Assembly (NCBI GenBank): GCA_013001045.1
Contig: JABDNG010000021.1
Location: 1 to 35,801, forward strand
DNA from: Woeseiaceae bacterium
Lineage (GTDB): Bacteria > Pseudomonadota > Gammaproteobacteria > Steroidobacterales > Woeseiaceae
DNA: 35,801 nt
Reading direction: 5' to 3'
Shown: piece after piece, positions 1 to 7,976 of the stretch
How the letters are laid out: every line of letters begins with the position of its first letter
How positions within the stretch are numbered: the stretch's first letter is position 1
Notes under the pieces: model-generated
Databases searched by the model: none
Told to the model about the DNA's origin: nothing
The model's input: only the letters and a program-made list of their open reading frames with translations
Made by a program: the position numbers and the translations under genes

Positions 1-16
1 ATGAAAATTTGAATTG

Positions 17-107
17 GGAGAGATGGCTGAGTGGTTTAAGGTGCTCGCCTGGAAAGCGAGTGTACGGTGATACCGTACCGAGGGTTCGAATCCCTCTCTC
101 TCCGCCA
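17..107 (+). tRNA. tRNA-Ser (anticodon GGA), CCA encoded
   Basis: The 7-bp acceptor stem pairs 17-23 with 97-103, followed by discriminator G104 and an encoded CCA at 105-107. The anticodon stem (44-48 with 56-60) holds the loop CTGGAAA, giving anticodon GGA at 51-53, which reads UCC and UCU serine codons. The long variable arm (about 61-80) is the class II hallmark of serine tRNAs, and the T-loop TTCGAAT is intact. A strong terminator follows seven bases later, so this is the last or only gene of its transcript. There is no integrase or direct repeat nearby to suggest use as an attachment site. Confidence 0.97.
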
Positions 108-113
108 GACAAG

Positions 114-155
114 AAAAACGGGGTCAGACCCAATTAGGTCTGACCCCGTTTTTTT
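114..155 (+). terminator. Rho-independent terminator after tRNA-Ser, GGGGTCAGACC-type palindrome
   Basis: A perfect 17-bp stem pairs 114-130 with 137-153 around the 6-base loop CAATTA, and runs into T residues at 149-155. The A-tract at 114-118 makes it usable in both directions. The core GGGGTCAGACC/GGTCTGACCCC resembles a palindrome I recall being scattered through many proteobacterial genomes, sometimes near Y1/REP-type transposases. That last point is recollection, not something shown in this window. Confidence 0.9.
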
Positions 156-172
156 CGCGAAAGCCTGTCCGC

Positions 173-201
173 TTTCCACGCGACGTCAGGCACGATATTC
201 T
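173..201 (+). promoter_or_regulatory. Weak candidate sigma-70 promoter for the SnoaL-like lipoprotein
   Basis: TTTCCA (173-178) lies 17 bp before TATTCT (196-201). Each hexamer matches four of six consensus positions. It lies just past the tRNA terminator and would give a leader of about 85 nt to the ATG at 294. Such weak matches occur by chance. Confidence 0.25.
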
Positions 202-293
202 ACTCCTGAATACTGCAGGGATGGCCGCTGACTCGGTCACACGCCCGTTCCCCCTTTCTCTTCACAAGTTTTAAAAATAAAGGAAAGTAAAGA

Positions 294-866
294 ATGAAAA
301 ACTTTGAAAAATATTCGCTCATTCTTCTGGCAACATTAGCGCTGGCTGCGTGCGACGCTGATGTTGACATGAACGATGGCGTCAGCGAAGCACTCGCCGC
401 GGCTGAGGCGAAACTGGCCGCAGCAGAGACGAAGCTGAACGACATGACGGCCTACGACCAGCAAATTGCGGCGGTGAGAACCTGGATCGGCGTGTGGGAC
501 AGCGCAGACGTTGGCAAGCTCGACGCGGTCGCCCTGAGCGAATTCACTCGCACGGCGCCGGATCTGAATGCAAACAGCCTCGATGAACTGAAAGCCTTAA
601 TTCTGCAAGTGCACGCTACCTACCCGGATTTCAACATCACCAATGATGGCATAGCCGCCGGTCCGGACGGCGCCTTTGTGCAGTGGACAGTGACCGGATC
701 GGATACGGCACGCGGCGAAGCCGCAACCGGCAACTCGATGAACGTTACCGGTATCTCGCGTTACCAGTTTTCGGACGGCAAGATTGCCAGCGAGCTCGTG
801 ATCTTTGATACGGGTTCGGCATTGACTCAGTTTGAAAGCGCCGAGTTGCCGCACACGGCTCAATAA
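294..866 (+). CDS. SnoaL-like domain lipoprotein
   Basis: A 190-residue exported protein. The N-terminus is a lipoprotein signal with lipobox ALAAC and Cys20 as the lipidated residue. Asp21 in the +2 position would, by the E. coli Lol rule, favour retention in the inner membrane. Residues 30-50 are Ala/Glu/Lys-rich and probably form a short helical linker. Residues about 55-180 resemble the SnoaL-like polyketide cyclase/ester cyclase fold (cone-shaped alpha+beta domain), judged from the spacing of the helix at the start and the final strands GISRYQFSDGKI and ELVIFD. Substrate and activity are unknown; many such domains are only ligand-binding. The Shine-Dalgarno AAGGAA at 280-285 supports the ATG at 294. 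It is convergent with the next gene and shares a bidirectional terminator with it. Confidence 0.85.
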   Translation: MKNFEKYSLILLATLALAACDADVDMNDGVSEALAAAEAKLAAAETKLNDMTAYDQQIAAVRTWIGVWDSADVGKLDAVALSEFTRTAPDLNANSLDELKALILQVHATYPDFNITNDGIAAGPDGAFVQWTVTGSDTARGEAATGNSMNVTGISRYQFSDGKIASELVIFDTGSALTQFESAELPHTAQ

Positions 867-1005
867 ACGGCGTGCGGTACTAGAATGGAATGGCGGCAGG
901 CAGCCACCACTCAGTGGTCGTCTGCCCCGTATTCACCAGGAAACTAAAGCTGCAAGGCTGAATCGCCGTCTTACCGGTTGTCAGTACCGTCGCAAGCCTA
1001 GCGAC

Positions 1006-1033
1006 AAAAAAGGCCCGCAGCTGCGGGCCTTTT
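1006..1033. terminator. Bidirectional Rho-independent terminator between convergent genes
   Basis: The palindrome GGCCCGCAG/CTGCGGGCC (1012-1029) is flanked by six A (1006-1011) and four T (1030-1033). It lies between the stop of the plus-strand lipoprotein (866) and the stop of the minus-strand exported protein (1054), and can terminate both. The T-tract is longer in the minus direction. Confidence 0.88.
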
Positions 1034-1053
1034 CCGTACTGCAACTATCCATA

Positions 1054-1827
1054 TCAATCGGCTGTCGAGAGACTGGGGTTGCGTGCCCACACGGTATAGT
1101 CCGAGCTCTTGAATCCGGAATTGAAAGCATCGAATATTTCGCCTGCCGCCTCCTCGGACCCGAGATGCTCTGTCAGAAACTCGAAAAACGACGGCTCGGG
1201 CGCGGCCATATCGGCGAAGTCCTCAAAACCCGACACAATCCTTAGCTCAGGCTTGCCGCCAATTCTTGTGTGCCAAAGCCAGTTATTGCCCTGCTCGCCC
1301 CAACCGTTTTCCAGCGCGAGCTTGCTGAGTTTCTTGCGGGCTTCGGTCGACTCGTTACCAGCATCTTCCTTCCAGACCCAGGTCGTCACGCCGTAGTAAC
1401 GAAAATCTGTTTCTTCTTCCGGCCAGTAACTGTTCTTGAAGTCCATGCGCTCGAAGTAGTGATGATAATGATCAACGTAAGGATCCACATTCTCGTTCCA
1501 ATGCGCTCCGAACCCTTTTGCACCATCCTCCGCAACAAAGCCATCCATATCAGGCCAGTCAAACAAACCGGAACGGAACATGACGATATTGGGGTTATCG
1601 CCCAGCACTACGGTGTAGGCTTGCCAGTCGCGTGACTCGTCCTGCTCCGCACGCCATTTCATGTGCGCCTCGGCTGCCTCGAAAAATTCTGCTCCCATGC
1701 CTTGCTTCGGCAGAACCAGCCAGACATCGTCAAGAACCGGAGTTTTTTCGTGACTATCCGCGAGCGCGGCGAACGGCGTCACAGTGAGTATGGCGATTGC
1801 CACTAAAGCTGAGAAAGTAGTCTTCAT
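1054..1827 (-). CDS. Exported protein of unknown function, possible double ferredoxin-like (NIPSNAP-type) fold
   Basis: 257 residues starting with a Sec signal peptide, probably cut after ALA at residue 23. The mature part is rich in Trp, His, Asp and Glu. It seems to consist of two similar halves (about 33-130 and 143-245), each with a strand, a helix and then Trp/Phe-rich strands. I recognise this only loosely as the dimeric alpha/beta-barrel layout of NIPSNAP-like proteins. The histidine cluster YVDHYHHYFE near residue 120 could bind a metal or sit in an active site. There is no lipobox, so it is probably a soluble periplasmic protein. A GAGGGGG purine run lies about 10 bases before the ATG. 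It is monocistronic, convergent with the SnoaL-like lipoprotein and ends in a clear terminator. No function is assigned. Confidence 0.85.
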   Translation of the reverse strand: MKTTFSALVAIAILTVTPFAALADSHEKTPVLDDVWLVLPKQGMGAEFFEAAEAHMKWRAEQDESRDWQAYTVVLGDNPNIVMFRSGLFDWPDMDGFVAEDGAKGFGAHWNENVDPYVDHYHHYFERMDFKNSYWPEEETDFRYYGVTTWVWKEDAGNESTEARKKLSKLALENGWGEQGNNWLWHTRIGGKPELRIVSGFEDFADMAAPEPSFFEFLTEHLGSEEAAGEIFDAFNSGFKSSDYTVWARNPSLSTAD

Positions 1828-1864
1828 GTTATTGGCCCCCTCGACTCATAATTTAGGAGGCCGC

Positions 1865-1966
1865 ATGGTAACACGCCTGCCGACATTAACCTTGTTGCAC
1901 AGAACGGAAAAGGCGGTAAGACTGAAAAACTGCGCCCAGTTCAGATTCGATGATCTGAATGGCTAA
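1865..1966 (+). CDS. Possible 33-residue small ORF with strong Shine-Dalgarno
   Basis: A perfect AGGAGG (1855-1860) is followed four bases later by an ATG (1865) that opens a 33-codon frame ending in TAA. The peptide starts MVTRLPTLTLLHRTEK, is basic, and has no membrane segment or recognisable domain. The spacing is shorter than optimal. It sits in the 215-bp space between two minus-strand genes, where I see no other gene. It may be chance; conservation is the only test. Confidence 0.2.
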   Translation: MVTRLPTLTLLHRTEKAVRLKNCAQFRFDDLNG

Positions 1967-2042
1967 GAAATTTACACGAAGGATAGGAAATTCTATTGGG
2001 TCGACGAGGCGCCGACGGCGCAGGCGAAACTCAATCCTTAGC

Positions 2043-2501
2043 TTAAAGTATTGACTGCCTGTTATTCAGTTTGCATGCGAGGCGCAGACGTTCGTTTTCC
2101 TGATCGAGTTCGTTAATCAGAATGTCGGACTGCTGCTGAAACTGGTCATACGCCGCCTGGAATTCCGACAGCTCGGTTTCATGTGCGCCGAGTTCTTCCT
2201 GACGCTGTACCGCAAGCCTGTCGTTCTCGGCTTTGAGCTTCGCGATAATTTTCTTCAAGCGTTCAATTTCTTCACTGCTTCTCCGCAGTGTTGTCGAGAG
2301 CCTGCGTTCTTCAGGATTTGCGGCGTCATCATTATCGCCAGAAGGGCCGGAGGCGATCGCCCCCAATGTGTTCTCTTTCCACCGTGCGCTTTTTACCAAC
2401 GTATCGTTGAGATTCGTTCGATCGGACGCGCCGCGTAATTCCCGCTGGGCGCGGATGGCATTGATGATGGCTAAACCGGTTGGTCGTTCATTGTCCGACA
2501 T
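2043..2501 (-). CDS. Coiled-coil protein of unknown function
   Basis: 152 residues, no signal peptide, probably cytosolic. The N-terminal 55 residues include a short helix (GLAIINAIRAQRELRG). Residues about 68-142 form an almost unbroken Leu/Ile heptad pattern, from the start of the SEEIERLKKIIAKLKAENDR stretch to the C-terminal NELDQENERL, so a dimeric coiled coil is expected. The purine-rich stretch GGACGGCGGGG lies just before the ATG at 2501. The gene stands alone, and the unusually long AT-rich space upstream probably carries its promoter. I do not recognise the family. Septum-associated or cell-shape coiled coils look similar, but nothing here proves such a role. Confidence 0.8.
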   Translation of the reverse strand: MSDNERPTGLAIINAIRAQRELRGASDRTNLNDTLVKSARWKENTLGAIASGPSGDNDDAANPEERRLSTTLRRSSEEIERLKKIIAKLKAENDRLAVQRQEELGAHETELSEFQAAYDQFQQQSDILINELDQENERLRLACKLNNRQSIL

Positions 2502-2830
2502 TTCCCCGCCGTCCTTTCTTGTTATTATTTTCCGCGACTAATGCCACGGTGACCGCCTTTCGCAGTGCGTACGCCAGCCCCGCACAATGGGCAAGTGGAA
2601 TTTACATCAGATATAAAATGTAATTTATTGAATTTTACAATAATCTGCAAGAAATCCAAGGATTGACGCGGCGCGCACGAAGGCGGTAGGGTGCGCGTCT
2701 TCTGTTAGCAGCGCCGTCAACACGCGGTTTCGGGGGCTCTGCGAAGTCCGTTGCCGGTCAATCAGTTACGAGAGGAAGCTGCAGCAATAGGCAATATTCC
2801 GTATGTTGAGGCGCTGCCCCGAGGCGGATA
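2502..2830. other. 329-bp divergent intergenic region between coiled-coil gene and PPK2
   Basis: No gene seen. Around 2597-2651 it is strikingly AT-rich and holds the inverted repeat TTACAT (2602-2607) / ATGTAA (2618-2623) with a 10-bp spacer. On the minus strand TTGTAA (2636-2641) and TTATAT, 18 bp apart, could serve the coiled-coil gene. On the plus strand TTGACG (2663-2668) and TAGGGT (2687-2692), 18 bp apart, could serve the PPK2 gene, leaving a leader of about 130 nt. All promoter calls here are weak. Confidence 0.4.
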
Positions 2831-3799
2831 ATGCGGAATAATATTGACCTCGATGAGAGTGAGATCATGACCGAGAAGAAACAAAGCCAGCCGAAAACCG
2901 TAGTGTCGATGTCCAAAACGGAAACCGATGCCAAGATTAAAATGGACTCGCCCTCGCATATTTTCGGCGAGATGCGGCATGACCCCGAACAAATTCGGGA
3001 TTTATTTCGCAACGGCAAGTACCCCTACAAAACAAGGATACGAAAGGGCGCCTACGAAAAACACAAAGAGGAACTGCAGGTCGAGCTGTTGAAGGTTCAG
3101 AGTTGGGTCAAGGAGACGGGGCAGCGGATAGTCCTGATTTTTGAGGGTCGCGACGCCGCGGGCAAGGGCGGCACGATCAAGCGTTTCATGGAGCATCTGA
3201 ATCCTCGAGCGGCGCGCGTCGTGGCTTTGGAAAAACCGACCGAACATGAGCTTGGCCAATGGTACTTTCAGCGATACATCCAGCACCTGCCGACCGAAGG
3301 CGAAATGGTCTTCTTCGATCGCTCCTGGTACAACCGCGCCGGTGTCGAGCGGGTCATGGGTTTTTGCGACTCGCTAGAGTACCTGGAGTTCATGCGACAG
3401 GTGCCCGACCTGGAACGAATGCTCGTACGGTCAGGAATTCGCCTGTTCAAATACTGGTTTTCGGTGACGCACGCGGAGCAGGAGCGACGATTTACCGCGC
3501 GCCTCGGCGATCCCCTGAAGCACTGGAAATTAAGCCCGATTGACCAGGAGTCGCAAGGCAAGTGGCAGGAGTACACCGAGGCGAAAGAGGCTATGTTTTT
3601 CTACACGGACACGGCCGACGCGCCATGGACCATCGTCAAATCGGACGATAAGAAGCGCGCACGACTGAACTGCATGCAGCACTTCCTCTCGCAGCTGGAT
3701 TATCCGCGCAAGGACGAGCGCGTCTTGCATGGGCCTGATCCCCTGATCGTCGGCTCGTCGTCGCAAGTGATCGAGAAGGACCGTCACCTCTGGGGCTGA
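2831..3799 (+). CDS. ppk2: Polyphosphate kinase 2 (PPK2), class I type
   Basis: 322 residues. PPK2 enzymes transfer phosphate between polyphosphate and nucleoside diphosphates, mostly in the direction of nucleotide synthesis. The Walker A loop GRDAAGKGG is at 106-114, the Walker B segment VFFDRSWYNRAGVERVMGF at 160-178, and the lid region follows with RRFTARLGDPLKHWKLS. These match the P. aeruginosa-type class I subfamily (single domain, about 300 residues). The first 40 residues are a charged, poorly conserved extension. The ATG at 2831 has GAGGCGG seven bases upstream; an in-frame ATG at 2867 is an alternative and would remove 12 residues. It is monocistronic, followed by the SRP RNA. Substrate preference (ADP or GDP) cannot be read from sequence. 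Confidence 0.96.
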   Translation: MRNNIDLDESEIMTEKKQSQPKTVVSMSKTETDAKIKMDSPSHIFGEMRHDPEQIRDLFRNGKYPYKTRIRKGAYEKHKEELQVELLKVQSWVKETGQRIVLIFEGRDAAGKGGTIKRFMEHLNPRAARVVALEKPTEHELGQWYFQRYIQHLPTEGEMVFFDRSWYNRAGVERVMGFCDSLEYLEFMRQVPDLERMLVRSGIRLFKYWFSVTHAEQERRFTARLGDPLKHWKLSPIDQESQGKWQEYTEAKEAMFFYTDTADAPWTIVKSDDKKRARLNCMQHFLSQLDYPRKDERVLHGPDPLIVGSSSQVIEKDRHLWG

Positions 3800-3834
3800 T
3801 CGATTCTCAACCCATCGCTTTTCCACCTGCCGCG

Positions 3835-3863
3835 TTGTGTTGACGACGGCTAGCGGCGATAAT
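3835..3863 (+). promoter_or_regulatory. Sigma-70 promoter of the SRP RNA gene
   Basis: TTGTGT (3835-3840) and GATAAT (3858-3863) are separated by exactly 17 bp. The -10 box ends seven bases before the first base of the SRP RNA closing stem (3871), which is the normal distance to a transcription start. A second -35-like TTGACG at 3840-3845 is too close to the -10 box to be used with it. Confidence 0.7.
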
Positions 3864-3870
3864 CGCCGGC

Positions 3871-3976
<106 letters not shown>

Positions 3977-4030
3977 ACTTTACGTTACACTGTCGGATTC
4001 TCACCGAGCCTTACAGGCTGCTGAAGTTCT

Positions 4031-5656
4031 ATGAGCTATCTCGTCCTGGCCCGCAAATGGCGGCCCAAAGACTTCTCGGATACGGTGGGCCAGGAGCATG
4101 TGCTCCAGGCCCTCATCAATGCGCTCGATTCGGGCAGGCTGCACCACGCCTACTTGTTTACCGGCACCCGCGGAGTCGGGAAAACGACAATCGCACGAAT
4201 ATTGGCCAAGGCGCTTAACTGCGAGAAGGGCGTCACGTCGGAGCCTTGCGGAGAATGCAGCGCTTGCCGGGAGATCGACGAGGGACGATTCGTCGACTTG
4301 ATCGAGGTAGACGCCGCATCCAAGACAAAGGTCGATGACACGCGCGATTTGCTGGATAACGTGCCATATGCGCCGGCACGCGGTCGTTACAAGGTGTACC
4401 TGATTGACGAGGTACACATGTTGTCCAAGAGCTCATTCAATGCGCTCCTGAAGACCCTCGAAGAACCGCCGCCACACGTCAAATTCCTGCTCGCGACCAC
4501 AGATCCGCAGAAATTGCCTGTCACGGTCCTGTCACGCTGCCTGCAATTTAATCTCAAACGCATGACGCCGCGATTGATCTCGGACCGGTTGACGCATATC
4601 TGCGAGGCTGAATCGATCGAGTCGGAGTCCGCGGCACTGGCACCGCTAGCCAGGGCGGCCGACGGCAGCATGCGCGATGCTTTGAGCCTGCTTGACCAGG
4701 CAATCGCGTACTGCGGTGGAAAAATTGACGAGAGCCAGGTTGCCATGATGCTCGGCACGATTGATCGCGAGTACGTGTCTCGCCTGCTGCAATTGCTCGC
4801 TGAGAACGATGGTAAGGGCATTATCGCTGCCATTCGTGAAATCGACGAGCACTTTCCGGATTACGCGCGCCTTCTAGATGATCTGGCGCGTGATCTGCAG
4901 CGTATTGCCGTCTATCAGCTCGTTGGCACTTGTGACAGCGATGACGACATCAGCGAACAGGGCTATGCAATGCTCGCGGACGCGTTGTCGCCCGCCGATG
5001 TACAGCTTTTCTATCAGATCGCCGTCACGGGACGACGCGATTTGCAGTTGGCGCCAGACCCTCGCAGCGGGGCCGAGATGACATTGCTTCGAATGCTTGC
5101 ATTCCGCCCGGCGTCGGGCGATGGCCGGGCATCAGTTGACGAGGGAGCCGCGACATCAGGGAAAGCGCGCAAGGCAGTGAAGCCGAAGCAGGCGAGGGTC
5201 GCCAAATCGGCAGACCCGGTTGCGGGTGTCGCAAGAACTCAGGATTGGCAGGATCCTGACTGGAGTCAGCTGGTCACAGCGTTGGGCCTTGCCGGAACCG
5301 TGCGATTGTTGGCCAGCAATTGTGCGTTCATTCGCCGTGACGGCAACAAGATCTGCCTCGGCCTCGATCCGCGATCCGAATCTTTGCTGACCAAACAACG
5401 CAAAGAGGCGCTGGCTAAGAGTTTGTCACAGCATTTCGACGAACGATTGCTTGTCGATATTTCCATCGATGCTGCGGTAGGCGTTGCGACCAGTGAAACG
5501 CCAGTGCAGGAAGAGTCACGTGCAGCGGATGAACGCATGGAAGCGGAGCGGCAAAAACTCGAGGCGGACCCGAATGTGCAGGCGATGAAAGATATTTTTG
5601 GCGCTGAAATCAAGACGGAAACAATCGAATTGATCAATCCGGCGCGGTCAGACTGA
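4031..5656 (+). CDS. dnaX: DNA polymerase III subunit gamma/tau
   Basis: 541 residues; the clamp-loader ATPase that loads the beta sliding clamp and, as tau, ties polymerase cores to the helicase. It has Walker A GTRGVGKT (45-52), a zinc module with Cys64, Cys73, Cys76 and Cys79, Walker B DEVH (126-129), and the sensor/SRC region [18 protein letters not shown]. The lid and collar domains fill up to about residue 360, followed by a charged linker and a shorter tau-type C-terminus than in E. coli (643 residues). I find no A-AAA-AAG slippery heptamer in the gene, so the E. coli-type frameshift product gamma is not evident. It leads a run with ebfC, recR and a HIT gene (gaps 22, 13 and 12 bp). 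Confidence 0.98.
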   Translation: MSYLVLARKWRPKDFSDTVGQEHVLQALINALDSGRLHHAYLFTGTRGVGKTTIARILAKALNCEKGVTSEPCGECSACREIDEGRFVDLIEVDAASKTKVDDTRDLLDNVPYAPARGRYKVYLIDEVHMLSKSSFNALLKTLEEPPPHVKFLLATTDPQKLPVTVLSRCLQFNLKRMTPRLISDRLTHICEAESIESESAALAPLARAADGSMRDALSLLDQAIAYCGGKIDESQVAMMLGTIDREYVSRLLQLLAENDGKGIIAAIREIDEHFPDYARLLDDLARDLQRIAVYQLVGTCDSDDDISEQGYAMLADALSPADVQLFYQIAVTGRRDLQLAPDPRSGAEMTLLRMLAFRPASGDGRASVDEGAATSGKARKAVKPKQARVAKSADPVAGVARTQDWQDPDWSQLVTALGLAGTVRLLASNCAFIRRDGNKICLGLDPRSESLLTKQRKEALAKSLSQHFDERLLVDISIDAAVGVATSETPVQEESRAADERMEAERQKLEADPNVQAMKDIFGAEIKTETIELINPARSD

Positions 5657-5678
5657 ACGGAAAGTCGGGAGAGCACGT

Positions 5679-6002
5679 ATGAAAGGTGGCATCGGTCAGT
5701 TGATGAAGCAGGCGCAAAAGATGCAGGCCGATATGAAGAAGGCCCAGGAAGAAATGGCGTCTATCTCGGTGACGGGCGAATCCGGCGCCGGAATGGTTCG
5801 AATTACGATGACCTGCCAGCACCAGGTACAGGCCGTCGAGATCGATGACTCGCTTTTCGCTGACGACAAGGAAATGCTTGAAGACCTGATCACGGCGGCA
5901 TTCAATGACGCGATTCGCAAAGTCGAGCAGACGGTACAGGAGCGCTTTTCAGGCATGACAGCAGGCATGGGGTTGCCTGCGGGTATGAAGTTACCATTCT
6001 GA
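5679..6002 (+). CDS. ybaB: Nucleoid-associated protein YbaB/EbfC
   Basis: 107 residues, the family's standard length. These small DNA-binding proteins form tweezer-like dimers and are linked to nucleoid organisation and recombination repair through their fixed place between dnaX and recR. The N-terminal helix ([20 protein letters not shown]) is followed by the strands of the core, the [20 protein letters not shown] helix and a Met/Gly-rich C-terminal tail. Start ATG at 5679 lies 22 bp after the dnaX stop with a GGAGAG Shine-Dalgarno. Translationally and transcriptionally it belongs with dnaX and recR. Confidence 0.97.
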   Translation: MKGGIGQLMKQAQKMQADMKKAQEEMASISVTGESGAGMVRITMTCQHQVQAVEIDDSLFADDKEMLEDLITAAFNDAIRKVEQTVQERFSGMTAGMGLPAGMKLPF

Positions 6003-6015
6003 GTTTGAGCTAACG

Positions 6016-6615
6016 ATGTCTTATTCTCCTTTGCTCGTGCGACTGATCGACGGTCTCCGGTGTATGCCCGGCATTGGGCAGAAATCTGCGCAGCGCATCG
6101 CATTTCACTTGCTTGAACGCGACCGAGATGGCGCTGGCAACCTTGCCAGTGCGCTCAAAGATGCAGTGAGTGGTATCGGCCATTGCAGTCGCTGCCGAAT
6201 GTTTACCGAGCACGAGCTGTGTTCGATATGCTCGGCGAGCGGTCGAGACAGCACACAGTTATGCGTGGTGGAATCGCCGGCCGACGTCATGGCGATCGAA
6301 GACGCGACAGGTTTTCGTGGATTGTATTTTGTACTTATGGGCCACTTGTCGCCATTGGATGGCATCGGCCCGGATGAGTTGGGTCTCAGCCAACTCGAAG
6401 CGTGGCTACAACAGGGCGAAGTAAAAGAGTTGATAATTGCCACCAATCCGACAGTCGAAGGTGATGCGACATCGCATTACCTTGCCGAACTTGCGGCGAA
6501 GCAGTCGGTTCAGGCCAGCCGTATAGCGCACGGTGTGCCGTTAGGCGGCGAACTCGAATATGTTGACGGTGGCACGCTGTCGCATGCGTTTTTCGGCCGC
6601 AGGGCTGTGGATTAG
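6016..6615 (+). CDS. recR: Recombination mediator protein RecR
   Basis: 199 residues, full length. With RecO (and RecF) it loads RecA on SSB-coated single-stranded gaps. In order: helix-hairpin-helix (about 8-35, [17 protein letters not shown]), a Cys4 zinc finger (Cys57, Cys60, Cys69, Cys72), the Toprim domain beginning [14 protein letters not shown] near 82, and the C-terminal Walker-B-like tail ending [14 protein letters not shown]. It starts 13 bp after ebfC. Its TAG stop is part of the Shine-Dalgarno (TAGGAGGA) of the following HIT gene. Confidence 0.98.
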   Translation: MSYSPLLVRLIDGLRCMPGIGQKSAQRIAFHLLERDRDGAGNLASALKDAVSGIGHCSRCRMFTEHELCSICSASGRDSTQLCVVESPADVMAIEDATGFRGLYFVLMGHLSPLDGIGPDELGLSQLEAWLQQGEVKELIIATNPTVEGDATSHYLAELAAKQSVQASRIAHGVPLGGELEYVDGGTLSHAFFGRRAVD

Positions 6616-6627
6616 GAGGAGACTTCC

Positions 6628-6978
6628 GTGTCAAAGCACGACTGCCTGTTTTGTAAGATCTTGAACGGTGATATCCCGGCCGATATCGTCTATGAATCGC
6701 CAACGGCCGTCGCGTTCCGTGATATTAATCCCCAGGCGCCGACGCACGTGTTGATTATTCCTCGAAAGCACATCTCAACCATCAATGACATTGAAGTTGC
6801 GGATCATGCGATTGTTGGCAGTCTTTACGATGCGGCAAGAGACATTGCGAAAAAAGAGGGATTTTCCGGCGAGGGTTACCGCGCCGTCATGAATTGCAAT
6901 AAAGCCGCCGGGCAAACCGTCTTTCACATTCACCTGCATCTTCTGGGCGGACGGCAGTTCACCTGGCCGCCCGGCTAG
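6628..6978 (+). CDS. HIT family nucleotide hydrolase (HinT-like)
   Basis: 116 residues. HinT-type proteins hydrolyse purine nucleoside phosphoramidates and aminoacyl-AMPs. The diagnostic HIHLHLL motif (His100, His102, His104) and the N-terminal DCLFCKILNGDIPADIVYES are present, so the catalytic site is intact. The start is a GTG at 6628, set by AGGAGGA overlapping the recR stop. It is the last gene of the dnaX run and ends only 4 bp from the convergent rsgA stop, with no hairpin between them. A true HinT ortholog is likely from length and motif but other HIT subfamilies are not excluded. Confidence 0.95.
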   Translation: MSKHDCLFCKILNGDIPADIVYESPTAVAFRDINPQAPTHVLIIPRKHISTINDIEVADHAIVGSLYDAARDIAKKEGFSGEGYRAVMNCNKAAGQTVFHIHLHLLGGRQFTWPPG

Positions 6979-6982
6979 GGGC

Positions 6983-7888
6983 TTACGGGTAGCGGCCCTC
7001 CGACAGCTGCTCTGTCAGATTTATGATGCGTTTGTAACTCGCGTAGCGCCGCTTGGTAATCGTTTCGTTGTCGATGGCTGTTTTTACGGCACAGTGCGGT
7101 TCACGCAGGTGGCGGCAATTCGCAAACTTGCAGCGCTGCGCGGCTTCTGTGATTTCACGAAATCCCTGCGCCGCGATCGTCGACGATTCGAGTGCTGGCG
7201 CGTAATCGCGCACGCCCGGCGAATCGATTACGGACCCTCCGTTCGGTAGTGGGATCATGACGGAATTGACCGTGGTGTGGCGTCCTTCGCCCGTCTTGCC
7301 GGATATCGCGGCCGTGCGTTGCGTCGTATCGCCGACGAGGTGATTGATAATGCTCGACTTACCGACACCGGATTGCCCGACTATGATCGCGCAACGATCC
7401 TTCAATAGCTGTCCGACGTCTTTGATGCCACGTCCTTCTTTTGCGCTGCATTTCACGACGTCATAGCCGACCGCAGCGTAATTCGATAACTCCTCGTCCG
7501 TTGATGATGCGTCCTCAACGAGATCAATCTTGTTATAGACCACCGCGGCTGCAATGCCCATGAGTTCGGCCGCACAGAGGTAACGATCCACGATGTACCA
7601 GTCGGCTTTGGGTTCCGCGGCGGCGACGACGACGAGGTAGTCGAGATTGGCCGCGAGGACTTCAACCTGTCCGCGCATGTTCGGGCGTGTTAGCTCATTG
7701 TCGCGCTCCGTGATCCCGGTGATCAGCCAATCTGACTCGTTATCGATAGGATCGGCGGTCACGCGGTCACCGCAAACGGGCCTGACGCGCTTACCCTTGA
7801 TGCGGGCATCGACTTCGTCGCCGTTCGCAAGTCGCAGGCGCATGCGGCGGCTATAGGTGGCGATCACGGTCGCCGTCTCTGGGATCAT
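6983..7888 (-). CDS. rsgA: Ribosome small subunit-dependent GTPase RsgA
   Basis: 301 residues. RsgA helps late maturation of the 30S subunit and is activated by it. The GTPase motifs appear in the circularly permuted order typical of the family: G4 NKID (119-122), G5 near CSAKEGRG, G1 GQSGVGKS (171-178) and G3 DSPG (222-225). An N-terminal OB fold (about 5-65) and a C-terminal zinc site (Cys253, Cys258, His260, Cys266) complete it. It is divergent from orn, a pairing I recall from other gammaproteobacteria, with 88 bp between the starts. Confidence 0.97.
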   Translation of the reverse strand: MIPETATVIATYSRRMRLRLANGDEVDARIKGKRVRPVCGDRVTADPIDNESDWLITGITERDNELTRPNMRGQVEVLAANLDYLVVVAAAEPKADWYIVDRYLCAAELMGIAAAVVYNKIDLVEDASSTDEELSNYAAVGYDVVKCSAKEGRGIKDVGQLLKDRCAIIVGQSGVGKSSIINHLVGDTTQRTAAISGKTGEGRHTTVNSVMIPLPNGGSVIDSPGVRDYAPALESSTIAAQGFREITEAAQRCKFANCRHLREPHCAVKTAIDNETITKRRYASYKRIINLTEQLSEGRYP

Positions 7889-7976
7889 GGGTCAGAGTAT
7901 GCCGTCAAGCAGGCAGCCTTGCACCGTCAAGACATGTAAACTACGACGCTCAAGTCACTGTCGGAAAATTAGCGAT

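Noticed and set aside
17-293. tRNA-Ser as an integration site for a mobile element
   Set aside because: No integrase, no repeat of the tRNA 3' end and only ordinary chromosomal genes follow.
3840-3863. TTGACG/GATAAT as the SRP RNA promoter
   Set aside because: The spacer is only 12 bp; TTGTGT at 3835 with 17 bp fits better.
7857-7976. N-terminal extension of orn by 40 residues
   Set aside because: The extension lacks similarity to oligoribonucleases and overlaps the start of the divergent rsgA.
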